A stretch of 32,991 nucleotides of DNA from NCBI GenBank assembly GCA_012728155.1, contig JAAYFR010000159.1:1-32991 (forward strand), in the 5' to 3' direction. Both the position numbers and the translations under genes were made by a program. Shown here piece after piece: positions 1 through 10,906 of this stretch. Numbering within the stretch: the stretch's first letter is position 1; every line of letters starts with the position of its first letter. The stretch comes from Bacteroidales bacterium (GTDB taxonomy: Bacteria > Bacteroidota > Bacteroidia > Bacteroidales > Dysgonomonadaceae). The notes below the pieces were generated by a model. It saw only the letters and a list, made by a program, of their open reading frames with translations. It was not told the DNA's origin and did not search any database.

Positions 1-636
1 AAGGGTATATACAAAATCGATATACTGGCCGGGGCTTTGCTGCAGCCGCATAGTGACGGAATGATTGTCGCCTCCTGCAACAGGAGTAAAAATATGCTCT
101 TCGGTAGAGAGATGGACGCTGTTGCGGTTGAACAGATTGAGATTGAAGCGTGCTTCATCGCGCCCGTCGAACAACAGCAGGTTCTCTCCCGAATGATGGA
201 GGTATTCTTTCAATTGTACGGACTGGATGGCACCTCCACGTGTACTGAGGAGGATACGCACCTTTTCATTCTCAAGGACGACACTCTCTTCCTGCACCGC
301 AGAAGAAATTGAGGGCTGCTGTGCTAAAGTTTCCAAATCTTCACTTTGCCCCAAAGTCGAAACGGTAGTGGTATCAATAGCGGACGAAAAAGAACCTGCA
401 CTAAAAAAATCAGCAACGACGTTCTTTTCGGCATCTCCGGACAGTGCTATATCCGGTTGCATTCCCGGATCCTTTTGCAGAGCCTCTAATTGCGCCCGTT
501 CTGTTTCTACCATCGCGATAGAATCGCGCATGCGCTGCTGCGCCTCAATCTGTTCACGATTGGGTCTATTATATATAGTGAAAGCTATAATGATGGCTGT
601 GATAAGCAGCAATCCTGTAACCGTATTTTTATCCAT
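1..636 (-). CDS. yidC: Membrane protein insertase YidC, N-terminal part (gene runs off the left edge)
   Basis: Reverse-strand reading from ATG at 636 gives MDKNTVTGLLLITAIIMAFTIYNRPNREQIEAQQRMRDSIA...VVLENEKVRILLSTRGGAIQSVQLKEYLHHSGENLLLFDG..., the typical YidC TM1 plus periplasmic-domain start. No stop before position 1. Not listed in the ORF track because it is truncated. Confidence 0.9.
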   Translation of the reverse strand, partial: MDKNTVTGLLLITAIIIAFTIYNRPNREQIEAQQRMRDSIAMVETERAQLEALQKDPGMQPDIALSGDAEKNVVADFFSAGSFSSAIDTTTVSTLGQSEDLETLAQQPSISSAVQEESVVLENEKVRILLSTRGGAIQSVQLKEYLHHSGENLLLFDGRDEARFNLNLFNRNSVHLSTEEHIFTPVAGGDNHSVTMRLQQSPGQYIDFVYTL

Positions 637-648
637 TATCAGTTTTTA

Positions 649-2277
<1,629 letters not shown>

Positions 2278-2304
2278 TTAACGTGAATGAATTTTTCCAA
2301 GATG

Positions 2305-2312
2305 CAAAGATA
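2305..2312 (-). promoter_or_regulatory. Putative Bacteroidetes -7 box (TATCTTTG) upstream of pyrG
   Basis: CAAAGATA on + strand = TATCTTTG on - strand, about 40 nt upstream of the pyrG start; matches TAnnTTTG consensus. Confidence 0.5.
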
Positions 2313-2439
2313 GTAAAATGTGACTAATGTGCCAATATGCCAGTGAAACTAATTGAAAAAGAAATGAGAAATTAGAAGTTCAAGAATAAAAATTTCACAT
2401 TCATTTTAACTTCTGAAGTTTTGAATCTAAAATCTTTTA

Positions 2440-3111
2440 TCACACCACAACCAGAGAAGCGTTTTCGCAACGCATGATTTTTCCGGGGAAAGCTTGTACA
2501 ATAGAATAATTATGGGTGGACATGATAACGGCGGTGCCTCGGCCCGATATCTCCTGTAGGAGGGCGACGATCTGACTTCCGGTCTCAGGGTCGAGGTTGC
2601 CTGTCGGCTCATCAGCCAAAATCAGAGCAGGCGAATTGAGCAGGGCACGGGCAATTACCACACGCTGCTGTTCACCACCCGACAATTCGTGGGGCATCTT
2701 ATAGGTTTTATTTTGCATCCCTACCTGAATCAACACCTCATTAATTCGATCCTTGATCTCACGACGGTTTTTCCAACCGGTGGCACGCAACACAAATTCG
2801 AGATTTTTTTCTACACTCCGGTCGATAAGTAATTGGAAATCCTGAAAAACAATACCTATCTTCCTGCGAAGAAAAGGGATCAGTCGACGTTTGATACCAA
2901 CCAATTCATAGTCGAACACCCGAGCACTCCCCTCTTCGATGGGAAGCTCAGCATACATGCTTTTCATCAGGGTGCTTTTTCCGGAACCGACCTTGCCTAT
3001 GATATAGAGAAAATCGCCTCGATTGACAGTTAGATTAACATGGCGAAGGATAATATTTTCTTCACGGCTAAGCTCTACGTTCGAATAATTGACAAGTTGT
3101 TCCTGCACCAT
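2440..3111 (-). CDS. ftsE: Cell-division-type ABC transporter ATP-binding protein (FtsE-like)
   Basis: Walker [13 protein letters not shown], signature [16 protein letters not shown], Walker [13 protein letters not shown]. The tracked ORF extends to 3153, but the internal start [15 protein letters not shown] (3111) avoids overlap with the upstream gene. Confidence 0.85.
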   Translation of the reverse strand: MVQEQLVNYSNVELSREENIILRHVNLTVNRGDFLYIIGKVGSGKSTLMKSMYAELPIEEGSARVFDYELVGIKRRLIPFLRRKIGIVFQDFQLLIDRSVEKNLEFVLRATGWKNRREIKDRINEVLIQVGMQNKTYKMPHELSGGEQQRVVIARALLNSPALILADEPTGNLDPETGSQIVALLQEISGRGTAVIMSTHNYSIVQAFPGKIMRCENASLVVV

Positions 3112-3116
3112 TGTTT

Positions 3117-3584
3117 TTATTTTATAAATTGAATTGTAAATGGATATTTCCAATATTCCCCATTATTTGCTTTCACTGAAGCAATCACAATAAAAATAGC
3201 AAAGAGTAAACCCAATACAACAGCCACGGGGATACCAATCACAGTAACACAAAGCACAACCGCATAGATAGCATAGCTAATCATGGCATTGAGGATGTTC
3301 TTGCCGTGGGTATCAACATTGCTATTGCTATCTTTTTGAGTAGTCCACATCAGGATAGGCACTATAAAACCAGCCAGCGGAACAATGGCACCGGCAAATT
3401 GAGTGAGATGCATAAGCATCAGATAGGTGTTCTCTTCAAATCCGAATAGCGGTTTCTTGGTAGTTTTGCTAAAACTACTCCTTGGTTCGTTGAAAATTTT
3501 TTCTTTCTCACGCTGATATTCCTCTTCGGAAATACTTCCTTTTTCCCGTAATTCATCGAGAATTTTTAAATCTTCGTATTTCAT
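3117..3584 (-). CDS. DUF4870 membrane protein with N-terminal SHOCT-like motif
   Basis: N-terminus YEDLKILDELREKGSISEEEYQREKEKIF (SHOCT-like) followed by hydrophobic DUF4870-like segment (LMLMHLTQFAGAIVPLAGFIVPILMWTTQKD...). Confidence 0.8.
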   Translation of the reverse strand: MKYEDLKILDELREKGSISEEEYQREKEKIFNEPRSSFSKTTKKPLFGFEENTYLMLMHLTQFAGAIVPLAGFIVPILMWTTQKDSNSNVDTHGKNILNAMISYAIYAVVLCVTVIGIPVAVVLGLLFAIFIVIASVKANNGEYWKYPFTIQFIK

Positions 3585-3659
3585 CTTTTATAGGATTTGA
3601 TGGGTGAATAATAATTATGACCTATGAAGTTAAGAAGTTTGAATCAAACATATTCAATT

Positions 3660-4067
3660 TTACAAAGATAGATTTTTTTTCGAATATCGTCGTTTTTTAA
3701 GAAAAATAATTACGATCACGGTAGCAACAAGCGATCCAAGGATATCGGCAATCCAATCGGCCCATTCTGCACTGCGAAATACAAAGAAATATTTCTGTAA
3801 CAATTCGATTACTCCTCCATAGAAAACAGGAACAAAAAATCCCCACAAGAGCCACCGTAAAAGAGGTGGATTTCCCTTACATAACCTGAAATAGTCTATC
3901 AGCGAAACGGAAGAAAGGAGAAAAAACATGCCAAAATGTGCCAATTTATCCCATGGAATACCTTCCGGCATATCCGGTATTTCGGAAGAAGAGATAAGAC
4001 AAGTAGCAATAAAAATCAATATTACAATAAGCAACGGTAAAAATATATAACGAAGTAGGGATTTCAT
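3660..4067 (-). CDS. VanZ-like family membrane protein
   Basis: 135 aa, four hydrophobic segments, DKLAHFGMFFLLS...GVIELLQKYFF..EWADWIADILGSLVA pattern typical of VanZ-like proteins. Confidence 0.75.
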   Translation of the reverse strand: MKSLLRYIFLPLLIVILIFIATCLISSSEIPDMPEGIPWDKLAHFGMFFLLSSVSLIDYFRLCKGNPPLLRWLLWGFFVPVFYGGVIELLQKYFFVFRSAEWADWIADILGSLVATVIVIIFLKKRRYSKKNLSL

Positions 4068-4302
4068 AAACTAAGACTTTAGTAAAAAACTGCAGAGATA
4101 ACAATAAACCAACTGTTTTTGTTTCGATATATCTCTGTTTATCCCGACAAAAAACAAAAACGATGGATTTTACACAGCAATGCAAACAAAGATTTATAAA
4201 AATATAACTAAAACCATGTTCCATTTTCATCAAAAATTTGTTCCTTTGCCAATTAATATGAATAGAGAGGTGAATAATAATATTTATACATATCAAGCAA
4301 AC

Positions 4303-6015
4303 ATGAGAAGGGTTATTTTTACTATACTGTTGACTCTTATAACATTACAACTATCTTCACAAGCGCCGGCCGACAATAAAAATCAACGTTATTTCGACAT
4401 CAATAAGAATGTCGACATCTTTAATTCGGTAGTGCGTGAATTGGATCTGTTCTACGTGGACAGCATTGAAGTGAACAACTTAATACAGAATAGTATACGC
4501 AACATGTTGACTCGCTTGGATCCCTATACCGAATATTACGCCGAAGAGAATATGACCGATCTTCAGTTCATGACAACTGGTGAATACGGAGGAGTTGGGG
4601 CGATCATTTCTTACAACAATGGACAAGTTATAATTAATGAGCCTTATGAGGGACTTCCGGCAGATAAAATGGGCTTAAAAGCGGGCGACGCCATCTTGGA
4701 GATCGATGGAAACGATATGCGGAAATCATCCGTGAAAGAGGTAAGCGACAAACTGAAAGGGACACCGGGTACATCACTCGAATTGACAATCCTCAGACCG
4801 GGAGAAGAAAAGGAGAGAAGAGTAAAGATTACAAGAGAGAAGATTGAGGTCGACCCCATTACTTATTCTGGAGTGAGTAGTGATAAGATCGGTTATCTTC
4901 ATTTTGGAAGCTTTACCACACGAAGCGCCGACCGAGTAAAAAGAACGATACAGGATCTAAAAGAGGAGGGCGCAACATCGCTGATTCTCGATCTACGCGG
5001 TAATGGAGGTGGTATCCTCGACGAAGCAGTAGATGTAGTCAATCTCTTTGTCCCGAAAGGGGAGGAAATTGTATCAACCAAGGGAAAGGTAAAGCAATGG
5101 GACAGAACCTATCTGACGCGCAATCAACCATTGGATGAAATTATTCCCATTGTGGTATTGATCGATACCGGTTCGGCATCTGCATCGGAGATCGTAGCGG
5201 GAGGACTTCAGGATCTCGACAGGGCAGTTATAGTAGGTAACCGCTCGTTCGGGAAGGGATTAGTGCAAACACCACGCGACCTACCATATGGTGGAAACAT
5301 AAAAATTACCACTTCAAAATATTATATACCGAGTGGACGTTGTATCCAAGCGTTGGATTATTCTCGCCGCAATCCCGACGGAAGTGTGGCACGCGTACCC
5401 GACTCACTGACCAATCTATTTCAAACGCGCAATGGACGTGAAGTACGCGACGGAGGTGGAATTACACCGGATATTACCATCCCGCAGCCTACCGGGGGAA
5501 CAATCGCTTATTACTTAATGACGGATAACGTGATCTTTGATTATGTCACAGAATGGGTACAACAACACAAAGAGATCGCTCCTCCCCATCAATTTAGGCT
5601 TTCGGGAGGGGATTATGAAGTATTCAAGGAGTTTGTGAAGAACAAGAATTTCGAATATGACCAGTTGAGTGAGCATTCCCTGCAACAACTAAAGGCCATG
5701 ATGGAATTCGAAGGCTATATGGATGTGGCTAAAGAAGAATTTGCAGCATTGGAAGCGAAGCTGCATGCAAATCTTGATCGTGACCTGGAACTCTTTAAAG
5801 AGGATATTTCCAGCATGATCGAATCAGAGATTGTGCAGAGGTTCTACTATAAAAAGGGGGTTCTTCTGCATCAATTATCCAGCGACAAAGTGTATGATAA
5901 GGCAGTGGAGATCTTACGTGATCCGGAGATATACCAATCGATACTTCACCCTCGACCGGAAAAGGTGCCTCCTGCCACGAAACTAAAGGAGAGACTGGAA
6001 AACCAATATTCGTGA
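4303..6015 (+). CDS. S41 family C-terminal processing peptidase with PDZ domain
   Basis: PDZ region (GGVGAIISYNNGQVIINEPYEGLPADKMGLKAGDAILEIDG), catalytic Ser in DTGSASASEIVAGGLQD, Lys in GNRSFGKGLVQ. ORF open from 4180, but MRRVIFTILLTLITLQLSSQA at 4303 is a signal peptide and the likely true start. Confidence 0.92.
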   Translation: MRRVIFTILLTLITLQLSSQAPADNKNQRYFDINKNVDIFNSVVRELDLFYVDSIEVNNLIQNSIRNMLTRLDPYTEYYAEENMTDLQFMTTGEYGGVGAIISYNNGQVIINEPYEGLPADKMGLKAGDAILEIDGNDMRKSSVKEVSDKLKGTPGTSLELTILRPGEEKERRVKITREKIEVDPITYSGVSSDKIGYLHFGSFTTRSADRVKRTIQDLKEEGATSLILDLRGNGGGILDEAVDVVNLFVPKGEEIVSTKGKVKQWDRTYLTRNQPLDEIIPIVVLIDTGSASASEIVAGGLQDLDRAVIVGNRSFGKGLVQTPRDLPYGGNIKITTSKYYIPSGRCIQALDYSRRNPDGSVARVPDSLTNLFQTRNGREVRDGGGITPDITIPQPTGGTIAYYLMTDNVIFDYVTEWVQQHKEIAPPHQFRLSGGDYEVFKEFVKNKNFEYDQLSEHSLQQLKAMMEFEGYMDVAKEEFAALEAKLHANLDRDLELFKEDISSMIESEIVQRFYYKKGVLLHQLSSDKVYDKAVEILRDPEIYQSILHPRPEKVPPATKLKERLENQYS

Positions 6016-6036
6016 GAAAGTGACTAAGTGTAAGTG

Positions 6037-6933
6037 TTAGATACACTTCACAACAATTATACCGGTACAGGACGACTGCCCGCCACAGTAATCGTGGAGA
6101 CTCTTTTGATCGATCACCACTTTCCCTTGTCTGGATGAGGCATGTATAAAAGTGAGTTTATCTCTATCCTGAAAGGAAAATCCCATATGTGTGACATCTA
6201 ATCCCTTTAGAGTGGTAGTGAAGGCAATCACTGAGAAATGGGGAATTAAATCCTTCTTATCAGCTATCGATTCTTTGGGTAAATAATAAAATCCTCCCCG
6301 TTCATTGACCCTATTTTCACACAGTTCCATCTCCTTGAGTAACGCATCATCGCTCTTCAATTGTTTGTAAGCATCACGATGAGTAGTCATAAAATCAATC
6401 GTTTTCTCCTCAAGGATACCTCCCAATCCGGCAGATATATTCTTCAACAACCCTTTTTTCTCATTGTCATAAAGCCAGTCCGTAGTATAATGAAGCCTGG
6501 AAGCATATCCTTGCAGGTTGCCGCCGCGATAACGGATATATTGTAACTCATTGAGAAAACTATCAAAATCAGGATTGATCGAACAGGCAGTACGAACCAG
6601 TGCAATCACCGACTCAACAAAAGTAGTACAATCGAATTGGCGCAGATTAACAACCAGCCTCTCGTCGTTATCTATCTCCAATGTATGAGACACATAAGGA
6701 GTATCACGAAAGAAAAGTGCTGTTTTTTCGAGCAGGCTATCAGTCGAAGCCAATCTCCAAGGAGCGATATAGGCAATATAACGATCGAATATCTGCCGAT
6801 CTTCGGAGGTATAAACCTTTTCCCGGGAGGAAGCAGTCATCACACCCGTAGTTTCAACCATCGCCACAGAAGAGAAGATCATTAGCATTCCTACCAGGAA
6901 AAGGAGAACTATCAACCTTTTCATTCTTATCAT
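6037..6933 (-). CDS. DUF1460 (N-acetylmuramoyl-L-alanine amidase-like) secreted protein
   Basis: FDCTTFVESVIALVRTA..., YRGGNLQGYASRLHYTTDWLYDN, VTHMGFSF are typical of DUF1460. The tracked start at 7089 overlaps aroC; MIRMKRLIVLLFLVGMLMIFSSVA (6933, or M at 6924) is the probable start with signal peptide. Confidence 0.82.
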   Translation of the reverse strand: MIRMKRLIVLLFLVGMLMIFSSVAMVETTGVMTASSREKVYTSEDRQIFDRYIAYIAPWRLASTDSLLEKTALFFRDTPYVSHTLEIDNDERLVVNLRQFDCTTFVESVIALVRTACSINPDFDSFLNELQYIRYRGGNLQGYASRLHYTTDWLYDNEKKGLLKNISAGLGGILEEKTIDFMTTHRDAYKQLKSDDALLKEMELCENRVNERGGFYYLPKESIADKKDLIPHFSVIAFTTTLKGLDVTHMGFSFQDRDKLTFIHASSRQGKVVIDQKSLHDYCGGQSSCTGIIVVKCI

Positions 6934-6992
6934 TATATTGGTTGTTTCTTGTAATCTCAATCTCTTATCAACTCCATTCAATCTCCTATTCA

Positions 6993-8066
6993 TTAAAACG
7001 GTGCTGTAGCTTTCGATATCAGATATGCATCCATGAGGGTAATGGCCGCCATAGCCTCCACAATGGGAACCGCCCGGGGCAACACACAAGGGTCATGCCG
7101 TCCACGTGCTTTAATGGTCGTATCATTACCATGTATGTCTACCGTCTGCTGTTCCCGGAGGATAGTAGAGACCGGCTTGAAAGCCACCCGAAAATAGATA
7201 TCCTGTCCATTGGAAATACCCGCTTGGATACCACCCGAATTATTAGTACGGGTGTTCACCCTGCCGTTGTCGTTATAGAAAGAGTCATTTACTTCGGAAC
7301 CGCGGGCAGTCACCTCAAATCCGGAACCATATTCGAACCCTTTCACGGCATTGATACTCAACATGGCGGAACCCAACATGGCATGGAGCTTTCCGAAAAC
7401 CGGTTCACCCAACCCTACCGGCACACCTTTGACCACACAAGTGATGGTACCGCCAATGGTATCGCCTTGATAACGGACCTCTTGGATCAATTTTATCATC
7501 CGCTCCGCAATATCTGGATCGGGGCAGCGAACAAAATTTTCTTCCGTGCGAGAAAGGTCATATATCTTGTAACCTTTCTCTAATGCAATATCTCCTACCT
7601 CCGAAGTATAGGCAGTAATATTTATATTGAGATGGCGAAGATAAAGTTTTGCCAAAGCACCAGCTACCACACGTGCAATGGTCTCTCGTGCTGAGGAGCG
7701 TCCCCCACCCCGATAATCACGAATACCATATTTCAACTGATAAGTGAAATCGGCATGTGAAGGACGAAAAGCCTCTTTGATATTATCGTAATCGGACGGC
7801 TGCTGATTCTCATTTCTCACCAAAAAACCGATGGGTGCACCTGTCGTCTTATTTTCAAATATTCCGGAAAGGAACTCCACCTTATCCGACTCCTTTCGGG
7901 GTGTAGTGATCCGAGATTGTCCGGGACGGCGTCTGTCGAGTTCAGATTGTATAAAATCCATATCGATCTCCAAACCTGGAGGACAACCATCTATCACTCC
8001 TCCCACACCAACACCGTGTGATTCGCCAAATGATGTCAACCTAAATATTGTTCCGAATGTATTCAT
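6993..8066 (-). CDS. aroC: Chorismate synthase
   Basis: [71 protein letters not shown]. Confidence 0.98.
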   Translation of the reverse strand: MNTFGTIFRLTSFGESHGVGVGGVIDGCPPGLEIDMDFIQSELDRRRPGQSRITTPRKESDKVEFLSGIFENKTTGAPIGFLVRNENQQPSDYDNIKEAFRPSHADFTYQLKYGIRDYRGGGRSSARETIARVVAGALAKLYLRHLNINITAYTSEVGDIALEKGYKIYDLSRTEENFVRCPDPDIAERMIKLIQEVRYQGDTIGGTITCVVKGVPVGLGEPVFGKLHAMLGSAMLSINAVKGFEYGSGFEVTARGSEVNDSFYNDNGRVNTRTNNSGGIQAGISNGQDIYFRVAFKPVSTILREQQTVDIHGNDTTIKARGRHDPCVLPRAVPIVEAMAAITLMDAYLISKATAPF

Positions 8067-8136
8067 TTTGTTTCATCTCTTTTAGCAGCCTGATCCTCCC
8101 TCTGGTCTAGTTGTATATATGGGGAATATTCATCGG

Positions 8137-8706
8137 TTAGCAGCAACCACAACCTCCCGAAGCACAGCCACAGCCCTCTTCACTGGAGTCGCAATCACCC
8201 GATCCGCAACCACAGCAGCCACCGGAAAAGAGAGCAGCGATCTCTTCCGCAGAAGCTTCCCGCACACCAATAACAGTTCCTTCAAAGTGCATGATCTCAC
8301 CTGCCAGAGGATGGTTAAAATCCATAGTAACCGATTCGCTTTCAACCGATACAACTGATCCCATAAGCCGATTACCAGAGGAGTCCATCATTGGAAGTGT
8401 ATTTCCTTCAAAAAGCACCTCCTTATCGATTTTCCCATCGATTTCAAAAATATTCTTAGGCAATTCAACTATTTTAGTGTCGTCATAATCACCATAAGCC
8501 TCTTCCGGAGAAAGACGAAAGGAGAATCTGTCACCCTGTGAAAGCCCTCTGAGTTGATCTTCAAACGCCTCGAGCATGGAGTTAGTGCCGAAAATAAATT
8601 CCAACGGCTGTTGCACAGTTGCCTGTTCCATCAATTCCCTCTCTTCGCCTTCGCCTACATTCAGGTCGTAAGTAACGGTAACATACTTGTTGTCTGATAT
8701 TTGCAT
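8137..8706 (-). CDS. slyD: FKBP-type peptidyl-prolyl isomerase, SlyD-like, with Cys-rich C-terminal tail
   Basis: VTVTYDLNVGEG..LEFIFGTNSMLEAFEDQLRGLSQGDRFSFRLSPEEAYGDYD; tail GGCCGCGSGDCDSSEEGCGCASGGCGCC. Confidence 0.88.
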   Translation of the reverse strand: MQISDNKYVTVTYDLNVGEGEERELMEQATVQQPLEFIFGTNSMLEAFEDQLRGLSQGDRFSFRLSPEEAYGDYDDTKIVELPKNIFEIDGKIDKEVLFEGNTLPMMDSSGNRLMGSVVSVESESVTMDFNHPLAGEIMHFEGTVIGVREASAEEIAALFSGGCCGCGSGDCDSSEEGCGCASGGCGCC

Positions 8707-8821
8707 TGTTTGTATTATTAATATTTCAAATTTCTATAATTCTTCTGTTCAACTTTAATTTTTGATTATGTCGATTTTCAATTCCAACTTCTAACTTCTA
8801 ACAACTCAACAGCATCGATGT

Positions 8822-9994
8822 TTAAAGATCTACTGCTTTTTTTAAATTATCTAACCCCTTTTCGAGGAGGCTACGTGGACACCCCACATTAAGCCGCATG
8901 AAACCCTCGCCGCCCTGACCAAACATCGTACCGTCGTTCAACGCCAGATGGGCTTTTTCCACGAAGAGCTTCACAAGATCCTGTTGCGATAAGTTAAGCG
9001 CGCGACAGTCGAGCCATACCAGAAAAGAGGCTTCAGGTAAAATTGCTTTTATCTCGGGAATGTTCTCCTTCAGATAGCTATCCACAAAATCGATATTGTT
9101 CTGCACATACTCAAGCATCTGATCGAGCCAATCCTCACATTCGTCGTATGCGGCACGGGTAGCAGTAAAGGCAAATATAGTACCCTGTTGCAATTCACGC
9201 GGTTCAAGGTAAGCAAGATACCTTTTTCTGATTGTTTTATTGGTAATAATGGCAAACGAGCTGACGATACCGGCAATATTAAAGGTCTTGCTAGGCGCCA
9301 TTAGCGTAAGCGAGATCTCCTCCGCCTTTGCCGAAGCAGTGGCAAAGGAGGTGTGTTGATGTCCCGGTAATGCCATATCGGCATGGATCTCATCAGAGAC
9401 AACCAAAATATTATTTTCGTAGCAAATATCAGCCAGTTCGTCCAATTCTGCCGGCGACCAGGCCCTCCCTCCGGGGTTATGGGGATTACAAAGTATTAGC
9501 ATCTTACAGCGGTTATTGGCTACGATCTTGCGCAAACCTTCGAAATCCATTTTGTACTGCCCATCGTCTAAGATAAGTGGGTTATTGACCACCTCACGCC
9601 CAAGTGATGAGGTGACAATACGAAATGGATGATACACCGGAGGCTGGATGATGATTTTATCACCTTTTCTGGTGAACACATCAATAGCAAAGGCAACTCC
9701 TTTCACCACTCCGGGCACAAAAATGATATGCTCATCATGCACCTTCCAACGGTGACGTCTTTCAATCCAGTTGACGATGGAAGAGGTATACGCTTGAGAA
9801 GGTAGCGTATAGCCAAAAACAGCATGAACCACACGTTGCCTCAACGCTTCCACAATGGCTGGCGGAGATTTGAAATCCATATCTGCTACCCAAAGCGGGA
9901 TAAGGTCTTCATGTCCAAATAACGGTTTTAACTTTTCCAGTTTGATACAATTACTACCCGAACGATCTATTATTTCATCAAAATTATATCGCAT
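8822..9994 (-). CDS. MalY/PatB family pyridoxal-phosphate aminotransferase / C-S lyase (cystathionine beta-lyase-like)
   Basis: MRYNFDEIIDRSGSNCIKLEKL...LIPLWVADMDFKSPPAIVEALRQR, LCNPHNPGGRAWSPAELDELADIC, PLP-Lys region APSKTFNIAGIVSSFAII. Confidence 0.93.
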   Translation of the reverse strand: MRYNFDEIIDRSGSNCIKLEKLKPLFGHEDLIPLWVADMDFKSPPAIVEALRQRVVHAVFGYTLPSQAYTSSIVNWIERRHRWKVHDEHIIFVPGVVKGVAFAIDVFTRKGDKIIIQPPVYHPFRIVTSSLGREVVNNPLILDDGQYKMDFEGLRKIVANNRCKMLILCNPHNPGGRAWSPAELDELADICYENNILVVSDEIHADMALPGHQHTSFATASAKAEEISLTLMAPSKTFNIAGIVSSFAIITNKTIRKRYLAYLEPRELQQGTIFAFTATRAAYDECEDWLDQMLEYVQNNIDFVDSYLKENIPEIKAILPEASFLVWLDCRALNLSQQDLVKLFVEKAHLALNDGTMFGQGGEGFMRLNVGCPRSLLEKGLDNLKKAVDL

Positions 9995-10044
9995 ATCTTT
10001 GTAAATTATAACCTCTTTCTTCTTTCATACAAAACCTATTATTC

Positions 10045-10887
10045 TCAATAATAGACTGATGGAAATGACAAATTGTCAACCTTTTTCCCTCCAAAATTAA
10101 GTGATTCCACTGCAAATCCGATCATAAACTGATGAGAAACAATTCTGGTGACCAGTTCACTCACATGCGTGTCATAATAATCACCTAAATAGGCTGCACG
10201 GAAAGTGATATTGTGTACCGGTACGTCGATCGAAAAATAGTTGCGTAATGCTTGCAGGTTATGGAAAGAAGCAAAGTGTAGAGTTCCTTTATTATTTCCG
10301 AGCGTAAATATTTCATAATAGGAATGTCCATACTCTGGCGAGAAGAGCATACCGGCAAAGGGTGTAGTGAGCTGCCACCGGAAAGTGAATATCTTCCAGT
10401 TATAGATAGCCATAGCTGAAAGGCTGAAGTTGGTGGAGAGCTTCAACGATCCGGGGTTGTTGGAATTTCGCATATTGTATAAACCACCGAGCGAAGCTTC
10501 CCATCCACCCCCGCCATAAAACCTTAAATTTGAGCCGACAAACAAGGGGTAGAATCCGGTGAGTCGATAATCGAGATTACCGTAATATTCCGAAGAAGAG
10601 GCTGTAGGATTCTTAGTGATGGCAGTCTGTATAAGGAACTGCTGCTGTAAAAGAAGGTTGTTGTTAAAATAAGAGGTTCCTTTTATGCGGTCATGCATAA
10701 GAGAAATACTAATACCACTATATTTCAGAGGGGAGAGATAGGTATCGTTTAGAAACGACTTGCCAACACCCAGAAGGATAGCCTGATTGACAGGATCTAC
10801 CTCAAGGAAAGAAGAGTGTTTTTCTTGAGAAACCGCCATACAAAGTAGACCGATCCATATAGCAATCAAAAGCGCCGTTTTCTTCAT
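10045..10887 (-). CDS. DUF3316 domain-containing secreted/outer-membrane protein
   Basis: Signal peptide MKKTALLIAIWIGLLCMAVSQ; beta-rich sequence with GISISLMHDRIKG...YGGGGWEASLGGLYNMRNSNNPG resembling DUF3316 proteins of Bacteroidetes. Confidence 0.7.
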   Translation of the reverse strand: MKKTALLIAIWIGLLCMAVSQEKHSSFLEVDPVNQAILLGVGKSFLNDTYLSPLKYSGISISLMHDRIKGTSYFNNNLLLQQQFLIQTAITKNPTASSSEYYGNLDYRLTGFYPLFVGSNLRFYGGGGWEASLGGLYNMRNSNNPGSLKLSTNFSLSAMAIYNWKIFTFRWQLTTPFAGMLFSPEYGHSYYEIFTLGNNKGTLHFASFHNLQALRNYFSIDVPVHNITFRAAYLGDYYDTHVSELVTRIVSHQFMIGFAVESLNFGGKKVDNLSFPSVYY

Positions 10888-10906
10888 TATATCTATTTCT
10901 GCAGGA

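Noticed and set aside
3946-4296. 116-aa minus-strand ORF overlapping the VanZ-like gene
   Set aside because: Different frame, overlaps the better-supported VanZ-like CDS; translation is Cys/Tyr/Phe-rich AT-biased sequence.
6942-7583. 213-aa plus-strand ORF
   Set aside because: Antisense to aroC; low-complexity mirror-frame translation without recognisable motifs.
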